Shown here in pieces: positions 8,158 to 15,617 of a DNA stretch of 33,581 nt. The stretch lies in the NCBI GenBank assembly GCA_037444185.1, contig JBBIMW010000025.1:1-33581 (forward strand), given 5' to 3'. Each line of letters begins with the position of its first letter. Position 1 is the first letter of the stretch. A program made the position numbers and the translations under genes. Source of the stretch: JAILZP01 sp037444185 (GTDB lineage: Bacteria; Bacillota; Desulfotomaculia; Desulfotomaculales; Desulfocucumaceae). Under the pieces are notes generated by a model. That model searched no databases, was not told the origin of the DNA, and was given only the letters and a program-made list of their open reading frames with translations.

Positions 8158-9150
8158 GTGCTTGTGGGAAGCACGCTGGCTTTCCTCTGTCGTAAGGTCC
8201 TTAGGCTGGCAACGCTGCTGATTGCCATTTGCGCCATATCCTTCTGGCTGGCGAGCCAGTCCCCCATAGACCCCGTTCAAGCGTATGTCGGCGCCGATAT
8301 GATGCGGGTGAGCCCCGAGCAGCGGGAGGCCATTGCCCGGTACTGGGGATTGGACGCTCCGCCCCTGGAGAGGTTTTTTCGCTGGGGGGCGGCGGTTTTA
8401 ACGGGGGATTTGGGCACCTCGATGATTTATCGCAGTCCCGTCGTTGACGTAATACATGAGCGGTTTACCGCCTCCATTGTCCTTATGGGACTGGCGTGGG
8501 TGTTTTCCGGCGTGCTCGGGTTTTGGCTGGGAGTTATTGCTGGAGTCAGGGCAGGCACCTGGATCGACGGCATCATCAAGTGGTACTGCCTCACCCTCGC
8601 CTCCACGCCGGTGTTTTGGCTGGGGCTTCTGCTGCTTATGGTTTTTGCCGTTTGGCTTGGCTGGGCGCCCATAGGACTGGGGGTTCCCATAGGTGTGCCG
8701 GCGGAGGATGTCACCGTCGGCGACCGGCTGAGGCACTTGATATTGCCCGCCGTCACCCTCAGCATAGTGGGTGTGGCGAATGTGGCGCTGCACACCAGGC
8801 AGAAAATAATAACCGTCCTTGCCAGCGATTACGTGCTGTTTGCCCGGGCCAAGGGGGAGTCGGAGGCGTCGATAATATGGCGGCACGGCCTGCGCAATGT
8901 GGCCCTGCCCGCCGTCACGCTGCAGTTCGCGTCTTTTAGTGAACTCTTCGGCGGAACGATACTGGCGGAACAGGTGTTTTCATATCCGGGCATCGGGCAG
9001 GCCACCGTGGAGGCGGGATTGCGAGGAGACATGCCGCTTCTGCTGGGCGCCGTCCTTTTCAGCGCTTTGTTCGTATTCACCGGCAATCTGCTGGCGGATA
9101 TAATATACCGCGTTGTGGATCCCAGGATCAGGCTGGGGGGTGCGGTATGA
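8158..9150 (+). CDS. ABC importer permease, NikB/OppB type
   Basis: A 330-residue inner-membrane permease. After a short N-terminus the first membrane helix (LATLLIAICAISFWLAS) leads into the external loop typical of DppB/NikB proteins, then five further helices. The ATPase-contacting EAA loop is seen at GESEASIIWRHGLRNVALP, followed by ELFGGTILAEQVFSYPGIGQ, a hallmark of this family. The start is most likely GTG 8158, preceded by a G-rich stretch, with GTG 8164 possible. It begins 22 bases after the binding-protein gene and overlaps the next permease by 4 bp, which suggests translational coupling. Confidence 0.88.
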   Translation: MLVGSTLAFLCRKVLRLATLLIAICAISFWLASQSPIDPVQAYVGADMMRVSPEQREAIARYWGLDAPPLERFFRWGAAVLTGDLGTSMIYRSPVVDVIHERFTASIVLMGLAWVFSGVLGFWLGVIAGVRAGTWIDGIIKWYCLTLASTPVFWLGLLLLMVFAVWLGWAPIGLGVPIGVPAEDVTVGDRLRHLILPAVTLSIVGVANVALHTRQKIITVLASDYVLFARAKGESEASIIWRHGLRNVALPAVTLQFASFSELFGGTILAEQVFSYPGIGQATVEAGLRGDMPLLLGAVLFSALFVFTGNLLADIIYRVVDPRIRLGGAV

Positions 9151-10019
9151 ATCAGACGGGCGCCAAAATGATGACGCTTTCACGCCCGGGCCGCCTGCCC
9201 GGCCTCAACCGGCGGCAGGCTACTCTGCTGGTTATGGCGGCGGCCGCCGCCCTGCTCATCGGGGTGGTGGCCGGCGGTTGCCTTGTGGGAAGTGAGGGGC
9301 TGGCCACAAACTTTGAGCAGAGAAATCTGTCCCCGTCACTGTCCCATCCCTTCGGCACGGACTGGCTGGGCCGGGACATGTTGGCCCGCACCCTGAAGGG
9401 CCTCACCCTGAGTCTCGGCATAGGGGTGCTGGCTTCCGCCATAAGTGTGGTCATAGCTCTGTTTCTGGGGCTGGCCGCCGCCACCATGGGCAGAATAGTT
9501 GACGGTTTTATAACCTGGCTGGTGGATATTTTTCTCGGCCTGCCGCATCTTGTGATGCTCATACTCGTAGCCTTCACTCTGGGCGGCGGGGCTTTTGCGG
9601 TGGTTGTCGCCGTGGCTGTCACTCACTGGCCGGGCCTTGCCCGGGTCATCCGGGCCGAGGTTTTGCAGTTGCGCACTGCGGAATATGTGCAGGTATCCCG
9701 GCGGCTTGGCAAGTCCCGCTGGTGGGTGGCTACCCGGCATTTGCTGCCGCACCTGGCGCCCCAGATACTGGTGGGATTTGTGCTGCTGTTCCCTCATGCC
9801 ATACTGCATGAGGCGGCCATAACCTTTCTCGGCTTCGGCCTGTCTCCCCACCACCCTGCGGTGGGGGTCATACTGTCGGAGTCCATGCGGCATCTCTCCA
9901 CCGGCATGTGGTGGCTGGCATTGCTGCCGGGACTTGCCCTGCTGGTGATGGTACGGGCCTTTGACGTTCTCGGAGACAACCTGCGGCTGCTTATAGATCC
10001 GCGGACCGCCCATGAATAA
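9147..10019 (+). CDS. ABC importer permease, NikC/OppC type
   Basis: A 290-residue second permease subunit. One N-terminal helix (VMAAAAALLIGVVAGG) is followed by the loop motif HPFGTDWLGRDMLARTLKG, typical of DppC/NikC/OppC, then about five helices. The EAA loop is at EYVQVSRRLGKSRWWVATRH, with the following FLGFGL segment. The ATG overlaps the stop of the preceding permease by 4 bp. With it, it would form the membrane channel of the importer. A 34-bp gap containing GAGGAGG leads to the first ATPase. Confidence 0.88.
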   Translation: MNQTGAKMMTLSRPGRLPGLNRRQATLLVMAAAAALLIGVVAGGCLVGSEGLATNFEQRNLSPSLSHPFGTDWLGRDMLARTLKGLTLSLGIGVLASAISVVIALFLGLAAATMGRIVDGFITWLVDIFLGLPHLVMLILVAFTLGGGAFAVVVAVAVTHWPGLARVIRAEVLQLRTAEYVQVSRRLGKSRWWVATRHLLPHLAPQILVGFVLLFPHAILHEAAITFLGFGLSPHHPAVGVILSESMRHLSTGMWWLALLPGLALLVMVRAFDVLGDNLRLLIDPRTAHE

Positions 10020-10053
10020 TGTTGCAGCCGGCCAAAAGGAGATGAGGAGGTAA

Positions 10054-11079
10054 ATGATGGCCAACTCCGCAGGAATGACCGGCGCGGCCTCGGCCATGGC
10101 GCAGGAAGCGCCGTACGGCGATGCCGCGCGGGTTTTCGAAAAAAGGAAAATTCCGGCGCCGCTGCTGGACATACAGGAGCTTTCCGTGACATTTGCTCAA
10201 TATGCAGGCGGTCTTCAAAAGAGGAACATTACTGTCATCACCGGTCTAAGCCTTACTGTCCGGCCCGGCGAGGTGCTGGCGGTGGTTGGATCCAGCGGGT
10301 CCGGCAAAAGCTTGCTGGCCCACGCCATTCTTGGCATTCTGCCGGTCAACGCCCGGGTGGCCGGCACAATTCTTTACGCCGGTGAAAATCTCACCCCCGC
10401 CCGGCAGGTGGCGCTGCGGGGCAGGGAGATAGCCCTGGTGCCCCAGTCGGTGGGCTTTTTAGATCCCCTCATGCGGGTGGGCGCACAGGTTCGCAGGGCA
10501 GTGCGAAACGGGAATGCGTATCTGGCGCAGCGCAGTGTTTTTGAACGGTACCATCTGTCAGACGGTGTCGATGATTTTTTCCCTTTTCAGCTTTCGGGCG
10601 GTATGGCCAGGAGGGTGCTGGTTGCCGCCGCCACCATTGGCGGCGCCCGGCTGATCATAGCCGATGAGCCGACGCCGGGACTGCATCCGGAAGCGGCGGG
10701 GGAGGCCCTGGGCCATTTGCGGGAACTGGCTGACGAAGGGCGCGGGGTGATGATCATCACCCATGATATAGAGGCCGCCCTTGCCGTTGCGGACCGCGTC
10801 ACCGTCTTCTATGCCGGCGCCACCGTAGAAACCGCCCCTGTGGCGGACTTCGCCGGCGGAGGGGAGGCGTTGCGCCACCCCTACAGCAGAGCTTTGTGGA
10901 AGGCGCTGGTGAAAAACGGCTTTGTGGCGACACCCTGTGCTCAGCCGCCGCCGGATGCGCTGCCGTCGGGCTGCCTTTTCGCGCGGCACTGTGAAACAGC
11001 GACACCGGAATGTTCCAGAGAGCACCCCGGAGAGCGGCAACTGCGGGAAGGAACGGTGAGGTGCCTTCATGCCACTTAA
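10054..11079 (+). CDS. ABC importer ATPase, NikD/OppD type
   Basis: A 341-residue ATPase. The Walker A is GSSGSGKS, the signature LSGGMARR, Walker B RLIIADEPTP and the switch His is in ITHDIEAALA. The C-terminal region has the OppD-type extension with four cysteines (CLFARHCETATPEC and a later CLHAT), which in related ATPases can bind an iron-sulfur cluster. An unusual N-terminal leader of about 40 residues precedes the ATPase domain. Two ATGs (10054, 10057) follow AGGAGG; the second has better spacing. The gene overlaps the next ATPase by 11 bp. Together the two ATPases would power uptake. Confidence 0.88.
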   Translation: MMANSAGMTGAASAMAQEAPYGDAARVFEKRKIPAPLLDIQELSVTFAQYAGGLQKRNITVITGLSLTVRPGEVLAVVGSSGSGKSLLAHAILGILPVNARVAGTILYAGENLTPARQVALRGREIALVPQSVGFLDPLMRVGAQVRRAVRNGNAYLAQRSVFERYHLSDGVDDFFPFQLSGGMARRVLVAAATIGGARLIIADEPTPGLHPEAAGEALGHLRELADEGRGVMIITHDIEAALAVADRVTVFYAGATVETAPVADFAGGGEALRHPYSRALWKALVKNGFVATPCAQPPPDALPSGCLFARHCETATPECSREHPGERQLREGTVRCLHAT

Positions 11080-11665
11080 AGCATATGGGATTGGTTTCCG
11101 CTACCGGCCCGGCCCGTGGGTGCTGCGCGGTGTGGACATAATCGTGGGGCCCGGTGAGATAGTCGGCCTCACCGGCCCCAGCGGGCTTGGCAAAACAACA
11201 CTGGCCCGCATCCTCGCCGGCTACGAGAGGCCTCTGGAGGGCGCCGTCAGTCTGAACGGAAATCCTCTGCCGGCGTCAGGGTACAACCCTGTGCAGATGG
11301 TTTTCCAGCACCCTGAGAAGGCTGTTAATCCGCACTGGCGCATGGGGGACATCCTACGGGAGGGATGGGAGCCCGATGACGGTTTGCTTGCGGCGCTATG
11401 CATTGAAAAAATATGGTTTAGCCGCTGGCCCAATGAGCTGTCCGGCGGCGAACTGCAGCGTTTTTGCCTGGCCCGGGCCCTTGGGCCAAAGACCAGCTAC
11501 CTGATTGCGGACGAGATGACCTCAATGCTGGATGCCGTCACACAGGCCCAAATCTGGCATGTGGTGCTGGACATGGTGCGTGAGCGCGGCCTGGGGGTGC
11601 TTGTAATCAGTCACGACATGCCGCTGGTGAGGCGATTGTGCAACAGGGTGGTGGATTTATGGTGA
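11069..11665 (+). CDS. Compact ABC importer ATPase, NikE/OppF type
   Basis: A 198-residue ATPase, short compared with the usual 250-330 residues. It has all catalytic elements: Walker A GPSGLGKT, Q-loop in VQMVFQHPEKAVNP, signature LSGGELQR, Walker B YLIADEMTSMLD and switch His in VISHDMPLVRR. It stops only about 16 residues past that His, so it lacks the C-terminal extension of OppF/NikE. The ORF is intact, so this looks like a naturally compact form rather than a truncation. It starts inside the 3' end of the preceding ATPase gene and ends the operon. Confidence 0.87.
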   Translation: MPLKAYGIGFRYRPGPWVLRGVDIIVGPGEIVGLTGPSGLGKTTLARILAGYERPLEGAVSLNGNPLPASGYNPVQMVFQHPEKAVNPHWRMGDILREGWEPDDGLLAALCIEKIWFSRWPNELSGGELQRFCLARALGPKTSYLIADEMTSMLDAVTQAQIWHVVLDMVRERGLGVLVISHDMPLVRRLCNRVVDLW

Positions 11666-11715
11666 GGTTGACAGCATATCAATATTTTGACAAAATATGC
11701 ATAACCCCAGGGCCC

Positions 11716-11810
11716 TGTTCTCCCTATCCAGTGGTCTATACTGCCTTCATTATTCTGCCGGAAAGCAGGAGACAGAATGGGTTGGCCGGGATGGGAGCGC
11801 CCTGAAAATT
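11716..11810 (+). repeat. Dispersed ~95-nt repeat, copy B
   Basis: Partner of the segment at 123-216; the 3' 45 nt differ at one base. Here the repeat is followed within five bases by an intrinsic terminator (11815-11848), so repeat plus terminator could be a small transcript of about 130 nt. GGGAGCGC at 11793-11800 is also the exact complement of GCGCTCCC at 11871-11878, which forms the left arm of a second terminator. Alternative pairing is therefore possible. Confidence 0.6.
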
Positions 11811-11814
11811 GCAA

Positions 11815-11848
11815 AATAACTTAAGTAACCGGTACCTAAGTTATTTTT
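11815..11848 (+). terminator. Intrinsic terminator downstream of repeat B
   Basis: AATAACTTA and TAAGTTATT form a perfect 9-bp stem that continues inside with GTA/TAC and is followed by a T-run. It could end the ABC importer transcript or a transcript made from the repeat. Confidence 0.7.
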
Positions 11849-11873
11849 CGATGCCGTGCCCCAAGGCCCTGCG

Positions 11874-11893
11874 CTCCCGAAAGGGAGTTTTTT
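11874..11893 (+). terminator. Second intrinsic terminator
   Basis: CTCCC, a GAAA tetraloop and GGGAG form a tight stem followed by six Ts (11888-11893). It lies 26 bp past the first terminator. Its left arm overlaps GCGCTCCC, which could instead pair with repeat B. Confidence 0.75.
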
Positions 11894-12071
11894 CTATGTA
11901 TAGGAAATTATGCTTTCACAGGTTTTGTGGATAAATTAAATAAGGTTCCTTTTATTCTGGATTCTGACTCCTGGATTCTGGATTCCAGTCGCCCGAAGGG
12001 CGAATTTGTTCTCAAAGGAATGCATCAAATTCTGACTACTTAATTCCAGCCGCTGAACAAGTTATTCTGGG

Positions 12072-12120
12072 GGGCTGTATATATCAATTGAAAAGACATG
12101 TAAATAACAGTATACAGCCC
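12072..12120. repeat. 10-bp perfect inverted repeat
   Basis: GGGCTGTATA (12072-12081) and TATACAGCCC (12111-12120) are exact complements separated by 29 nt. A GGGGC-GCG-GCCCC hairpin follows within five bases. It could be a remnant of a small mobile element end or a folded RNA; nothing in the sequence decides. Confidence 0.5.
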
Positions 12121-12289
12121 TGCGGGGGCGCGGCCCCACAGTTGCCGACGGTAATGCATTGACGCACGGAAAGATCGGTTCAACCTGTTTCAGTCGGTAA
12201 ACAGGATTTTCAGAACCCTTTGTCGAATAGTCAATTATGAAAGGGGATGGGATTTTCAGAGGTTTTTTAAAAAACTGCAGCCAAAGCTA

Positions 12290-12318
12290 TTGATTTTATT
12301 TTCTTTTTAAAATATTTT
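12290..12318 (+). promoter_or_regulatory. Candidate promoter of the acyl-CoA dehydrogenase operon
   Basis: TTGATT (12290-12295), a 17-bp spacer and TATTTT (12313-12318) in AT-rich DNA. The candidate operator at 12333-12350 would lie just past the start of transcription, a normal place for a repressor site. The leader to the GTG start would be about 265 nt. Confidence 0.45.
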
Positions 12319-12332
12319 ATATGATAAATGGG

Positions 12333-12350
12333 TGAGTGACCATTCAGTCA
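12333..12350. promoter_or_regulatory. Candidate FadR-type (TetR family) operator
   Basis: TGAGTGACCATTCAGTCA is an imperfect dyad of the form TGAnTGA-N4-TCAnTCA. It agrees at most positions with the Bacillus FadR consensus TGAATGAMTANTCATTCA, which controls fatty-acid oxidation genes through acyl-CoA. It precedes the acyl-CoA dehydrogenase gene, which is the expected kind of target. No TetR regulator gene is in the window. Confidence 0.5.
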
Positions 12351-12591
12351 TCTAATTATCTGGCAATTCCTGAGGGGATGGGACCTTATCATAACGGGGA
12401 GTGATGCAAAGCGGCATATTTTTTTGCGAATTTGCATTGCCGGGCTTTTGTCCATGAATTTGGGTCCTGTATTGAGGGACATGTCATGCCGGCGGTTGTG
12501 GCATATGATTTGCATCAGTGAGTAGGGGTGGGGAGGGGTTGGATACTTAAATGTAAAGCAACATTCCCAGAATAAGTAAGGAGGAGTTGCT

Positions 12592-13731
12592 GTGATTTTC
12601 AAGCTGAGTGAGGAACAGGAACTGCTGAGGAAAACGGTGCGTGATTTCGCGGAGTCCGAAATAGCGCCCAGGGCTGCGGAAATGGACGAGAAGGAAGAAT
12701 ATGATTTAAGCCTGTGGAACAAGATGGCGGAAATGGGGCTGACGGGCATACCTTATCCGGAGGAGTACGACGGGGCGGAAATGGACAATATCAGCTACGC
12801 CATCGCCGTGGAAGAGCTTAGCCGCGTCTGCGGCTCCAGCGGTGTGCTGGTATCCGCCCACACGTCACTGTGTGCGTGGCCTATTTATGCTTTCGGCACG
12901 GAGGAACAGAAGAAGAAATATCTGGCCCCTTTGAGCAGCGGTGAAAAAATAGGGGCCATGGGCCTGACCGAGCCGTCTGCCGGTTCCGACGCGGGCGCGC
13001 TGAAAATGACCGCCGTCAGGGATGGAGACGAATATGTGCTGAATGGCGCCAAGATTTTTATAACCAATGCTTATTTTGCCGAAATATATGTGGTTTTTGC
13101 CTCCACCGACAGGGGCAAGGGCCATAGGGGTATATCGGCCTTTATAGTGGAAAAGGGCACCCCTGGCTTCACCTTTGGGAAAAAGGAGCACAAACTGGGG
13201 ATCAGGGCATCGGCGACATACGAGTTGGTTTATGAAAATTGCAGGATTCCGGCTGAAAACCTGCTGGGTGAAGAGGGTCAGGGGTTTAAAATAGTGATGA
13301 TGACCTTGGACGGCGGGCGCATTGGAATAGCCGCCCAGGCTTTGGGTATCGCCCAGGGCGCGTACGAGCAGGCCCTTAATTACAGCAAGGTGAGGGAACA
13401 GTTTGGCAAGCCCATTTCGGCAAACCAGGGGATGCAGTGGATGCTGGCCGATATGGCCACCCAGATTGAGGCGGCCAGGCTCCTGGTGTATCAGGCGGCT
13501 TACCTCAAAGACGCCAAACAGCCCTATTCGAAGCAGTCGGCCATGGCCAAACTGTTTGCGTCGGAGACCGCCATGTCGGTGACCACCAAGGCGGTGCAGA
13601 TTTTCGGCGGCTACGGCTACACCAGGGAGTATCCGGTGGAGAGAATGATGAGGGACGCCAAGATTACTGAGATATACGAGGGGACCAGCGAGATACAGCG
13701 CATGGTAATTGCTGCCAATATATTAAAATAA
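12592..13731 (+). CDS. bcd: Short-chain acyl-CoA (butyryl-CoA) dehydrogenase
   Basis: A 379-residue FAD enzyme of normal length that oxidises an acyl-CoA to its 2-enoyl-CoA or runs in reverse. It has the N-terminal helical domain, the middle beta domain with MGLTEPSAGSDAGALKM (flavin and substrate contacts), and the C-terminal helical domain ending EIYEGTSEIQRMVIAANILK, with Glu363 the catalytic base of short-chain enzymes. The start is GTG 12592, seven bases after AAGGAGG. It leads an operon with etfB, etfA and an HdrD-like gene and sits with all other enzymes needed for butyryl-CoA/acetyl-CoA interconversion, so butyryl-CoA is the likely substrate. The window shows no way to tell oxidation from reduction. 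Confidence 0.92.
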   Translation: MIFKLSEEQELLRKTVRDFAESEIAPRAAEMDEKEEYDLSLWNKMAEMGLTGIPYPEEYDGAEMDNISYAIAVEELSRVCGSSGVLVSAHTSLCAWPIYAFGTEEQKKKYLAPLSSGEKIGAMGLTEPSAGSDAGALKMTAVRDGDEYVLNGAKIFITNAYFAEIYVVFASTDRGKGHRGISAFIVEKGTPGFTFGKKEHKLGIRASATYELVYENCRIPAENLLGEEGQGFKIVMMTLDGGRIGIAAQALGIAQGAYEQALNYSKVREQFGKPISANQGMQWMLADMATQIEAARLLVYQAAYLKDAKQPYSKQSAMAKLFASETAMSVTTKAVQIFGGYGYTREYPVERMMRDAKITEIYEGTSEIQRMVIAANILK

Positions 13732-13820
13732 GCCCCAGTCCGTCAGTTTGCCGGTGGTGCGGCACGGGTCCGGTCAATGGTGGCTTAAGGCATATAGCTA
13801 TAAAACAAAGGAGGAAGCAG

Positions 13821-14591
13821 ATGAATATCGTAGTTTGCATGAAGCAGACCTTCGACACCGAGGCCAAGATTGCCATTGACAGTAATGGTAGAATAAACAG
13901 GCAGGGTGTCAGCCTGATCATGAACCCCTACGACGAGTTCGCCGTGGAGGAAGCTCTGAGAATCAAGGAAAAACTTGGTGGCGAAGTCACCGTGGTGACC
14001 GTGGGCGGTCAGGAAACCCAGGATGCGCTCCGCCAGGCCCTGGCCATGGGCGCGGACAGGGCTGTACTGGTGGATCCCGGCCTGGAGGAAACGGATGAGT
14101 TCACCACCGCGACGATATTGGCCAAGGCCATTTCCGGGCTGAAGTACGACATTATCCTGGGCGGTTTCAGGGCCATCGACGACGGTTCCTCCCAAGTGAC
14201 CGGCCGGGTGGCGGAAATATTGGGCCTGCCCGTGGTCAATATGGTGGTCAAGCTGGAATTTGCCGACGGCAAGGCCGTGGCCACCAGTGAAATTGAAGGT
14301 GGCAGCCAGGTGATCGAGGTGGCGCTGCCGGCCGTGTTTACGGCGCAAAAGGGGCTCAACGAGCCGCGCTATCCGTCCATGAAGGGTATTATGCAGGCCA
14401 AGAAGAAGCCCATGGAGAAGAAGGGACTGGGCGACCTGGGACTGGACGCCGCACAGGTCGCTCCCAAGGTGAAGGTTATAAGCTACTTCCTGCCCTCAGC
14501 CCGTGCCGCCGGAAGGATTGTTCCGGGCGAACCGGCGGATGCGGCCCGCGACCTGGCCAATGCGTTGCGGGAAGAAGCGAAAGTTATATAA
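13821..14591 (+). CDS. etfB: Electron transfer flavoprotein beta subunit (second pair)
   Basis: EtfB, 256 residues, with the start MNIVVCMKQTFDTEAKIAID and GADRAVLVDPGLEE. Where bifurcating EtfBs have a DGDTAQVGP-like motif this one has AIDDGSSQVTGRVAEILGLP, so it belongs to a different branch from the EtfB at 2909-3712. I recall a similar second Etf type in Syntrophomonas wolfei, where it is tied to a membrane-linked iron-sulfur protein rather than NADH bifurcation. It starts at ATG 13821 with AAAGGAGG, 90 bp after the dehydrogenase it presumably serves. It is a cytoplasmic subunit of the Etf heterodimer. Confidence 0.93.
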   Translation: MNIVVCMKQTFDTEAKIAIDSNGRINRQGVSLIMNPYDEFAVEEALRIKEKLGGEVTVVTVGGQETQDALRQALAMGADRAVLVDPGLEETDEFTTATILAKAISGLKYDIILGGFRAIDDGSSQVTGRVAEILGLPVVNMVVKLEFADGKAVATSEIEGGSQVIEVALPAVFTAQKGLNEPRYPSMKGIMQAKKKPMEKKGLGDLGLDAAQVAPKVKVISYFLPSARAAGRIVPGEPADAARDLANALREEAKVI

Positions 14592-14621
14592 AAGAATTAT
14601 TATACGGGAGGGTTCGGGAAT

Positions 14622-15605
14622 ATGGCTAAAGGAATATGGGTTTTCGTAGAGCAGCGGGACGGTAAAATCAAGAAGGTGACATATGAGCTTTTGAGCGCCG
14701 GGCGCAAAGTGGCCGACGGCCTGGGCGAGGAGCTCTGCGCGGTGCTTCCGGGCAATGGTGTGGCCGGCCTGGCTCCGGCCTTGGGAGAGTACGGCGCTGA
14801 TAAGGTGTTCGTATTGGAAAGCGGCGCGCTGGAGAAATATACCACCGACGGTTATGCCAATGCCGTGGCCAGTCTGGCCAAGCAGTATGAACCCGGCGCC
14901 ATACTGATGGGATGCACCGTGGCGGGCAGGGATCTGGCGGCCCAGGTGGCGCAGAAACTGGGCACCGGCCTGATGACGGACTGCACCGACATGTCTTTGG
15001 AAGAGGGCCAGCTGGTTTTCACCCGTCCTGTATATGCCGGCAAGGCTTTTGTGAAGGCTTCGTGCCCCGGGGTGCGCCCGGTGATGGCCACCATCCGTCC
15101 CAATGTGTTTTCCGTGGGTGAAACCCAGCCCGGCCGCTCCGCCGAGGTTGTAAGCGCACCCGCCGACACAGGGGAAATCCGCCAAGTGATAAAGGATGTC
15201 GTCCTGCAAGTAAGCACCAGGCCCGAGCTGACCGAGGCCGATGCGATCGTGTCAGGCGGCCGTGGTATGAAGGGACCGGAAAATTTCAAAATATTGGAGG
15301 AACTGGCCGATGTGCTGGGCGCAGCCGTGGGCGCTTCCAGGGCGGCGGTGGACGCTGGCTGGAAGTCCCACAGCTTTCAGGTGGGCCAGACCGGCAAAAC
15401 GGTTTCTCCGGTTCTCTATATCGCCTGCGGCATTTCAGGGGCCATCCAGCATCTGGCCGGAATGAGCTCATCCAAGTGCATTGTGGCTGTCAACAAGGAC
15501 CCCGAGGCCAACATATTCAAGGTGGCGGACTACGGCATAGTGGGTGATCTGTTCGACGTTGTTCCCCTGCTCAAGGAGGAATTTAAGAAAAAGTTGGAAT
15601 CCTAA
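14622..15605 (+). CDS. etfA: Electron transfer flavoprotein alpha subunit (second pair)
   Basis: EtfA, 327 residues. The N-terminal domain begins MAKGIWVFVEQRDGKIKKV; the FAD domain holds QVGQTGKTVSPVLYIACGIS, IQHLAGM and AVNKDPEANIFKVADYGIVGD. It follows etfB by 30 bp and precedes the HdrD-like gene by 12 bp, so the four genes starting at the acyl-CoA dehydrogenase are one transcription unit. It would take electrons from the dehydrogenase flavin and hand them to the iron-sulfur protein encoded next, or the reverse. Confidence 0.94.
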   Translation: MAKGIWVFVEQRDGKIKKVTYELLSAGRKVADGLGEELCAVLPGNGVAGLAPALGEYGADKVFVLESGALEKYTTDGYANAVASLAKQYEPGAILMGCTVAGRDLAAQVAQKLGTGLMTDCTDMSLEEGQLVFTRPVYAGKAFVKASCPGVRPVMATIRPNVFSVGETQPGRSAEVVSAPADTGEIRQVIKDVVLQVSTRPELTEADAIVSGGRGMKGPENFKILEELADVLGAAVGASRAAVDAGWKSHSFQVGQTGKTVSPVLYIACGISGAIQHLAGMSSSKCIVAVNKDPEANIFKVADYGIVGDLFDVVPLLKEEFKKKLES

Positions 15606-15617
15606 GGAGACTTTAGC

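Larger units (their letters stand above)
11666..12591. other. Hairpin-rich 0.9-kb intergenic region
   Basis: No credible gene. From left to right I see a 17-nt perfect palindrome ATATTTTGACAAAATAT (11682-11698), repeat copy B, two intrinsic terminators, a direct repeat of CTGGATTCTG (11957-11966 and 11971-11980), a TCGCCC-GAA-GGGCGA hairpin (about 11989-12003), a 10-bp inverted repeat (12072-12120), a GGGGC-GCG-GCCCC hairpin (12125-12137), a CCTGTTT/AAACAGG hairpin (12184-12205), then the AT-rich promoter and operator region of the dehydrogenase operon. The density of foldable elements exceeds that of any other gap in the window. Confidence 0.6.

Noticed and set aside
11668..11696. TTGACA after the importer operon as a promoter for repeat B
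   Set aside because: No acceptable -10 at 16-18 bp; the sequence there is part of the ATATTTTGACAAAATAT palindrome.
11666..12591. CRISPR array or insertion sequence in the long gap
   Set aside because: Repeats are few, short and unevenly spaced, and no transposase or Cas gene is nearby.
12348..12749. 133-codon minus-strand ORF across the dehydrogenase promoter
   Set aside because: It overlaps the operator and the start of the dehydrogenase gene, lacks a ribosome binding site and has no family features.
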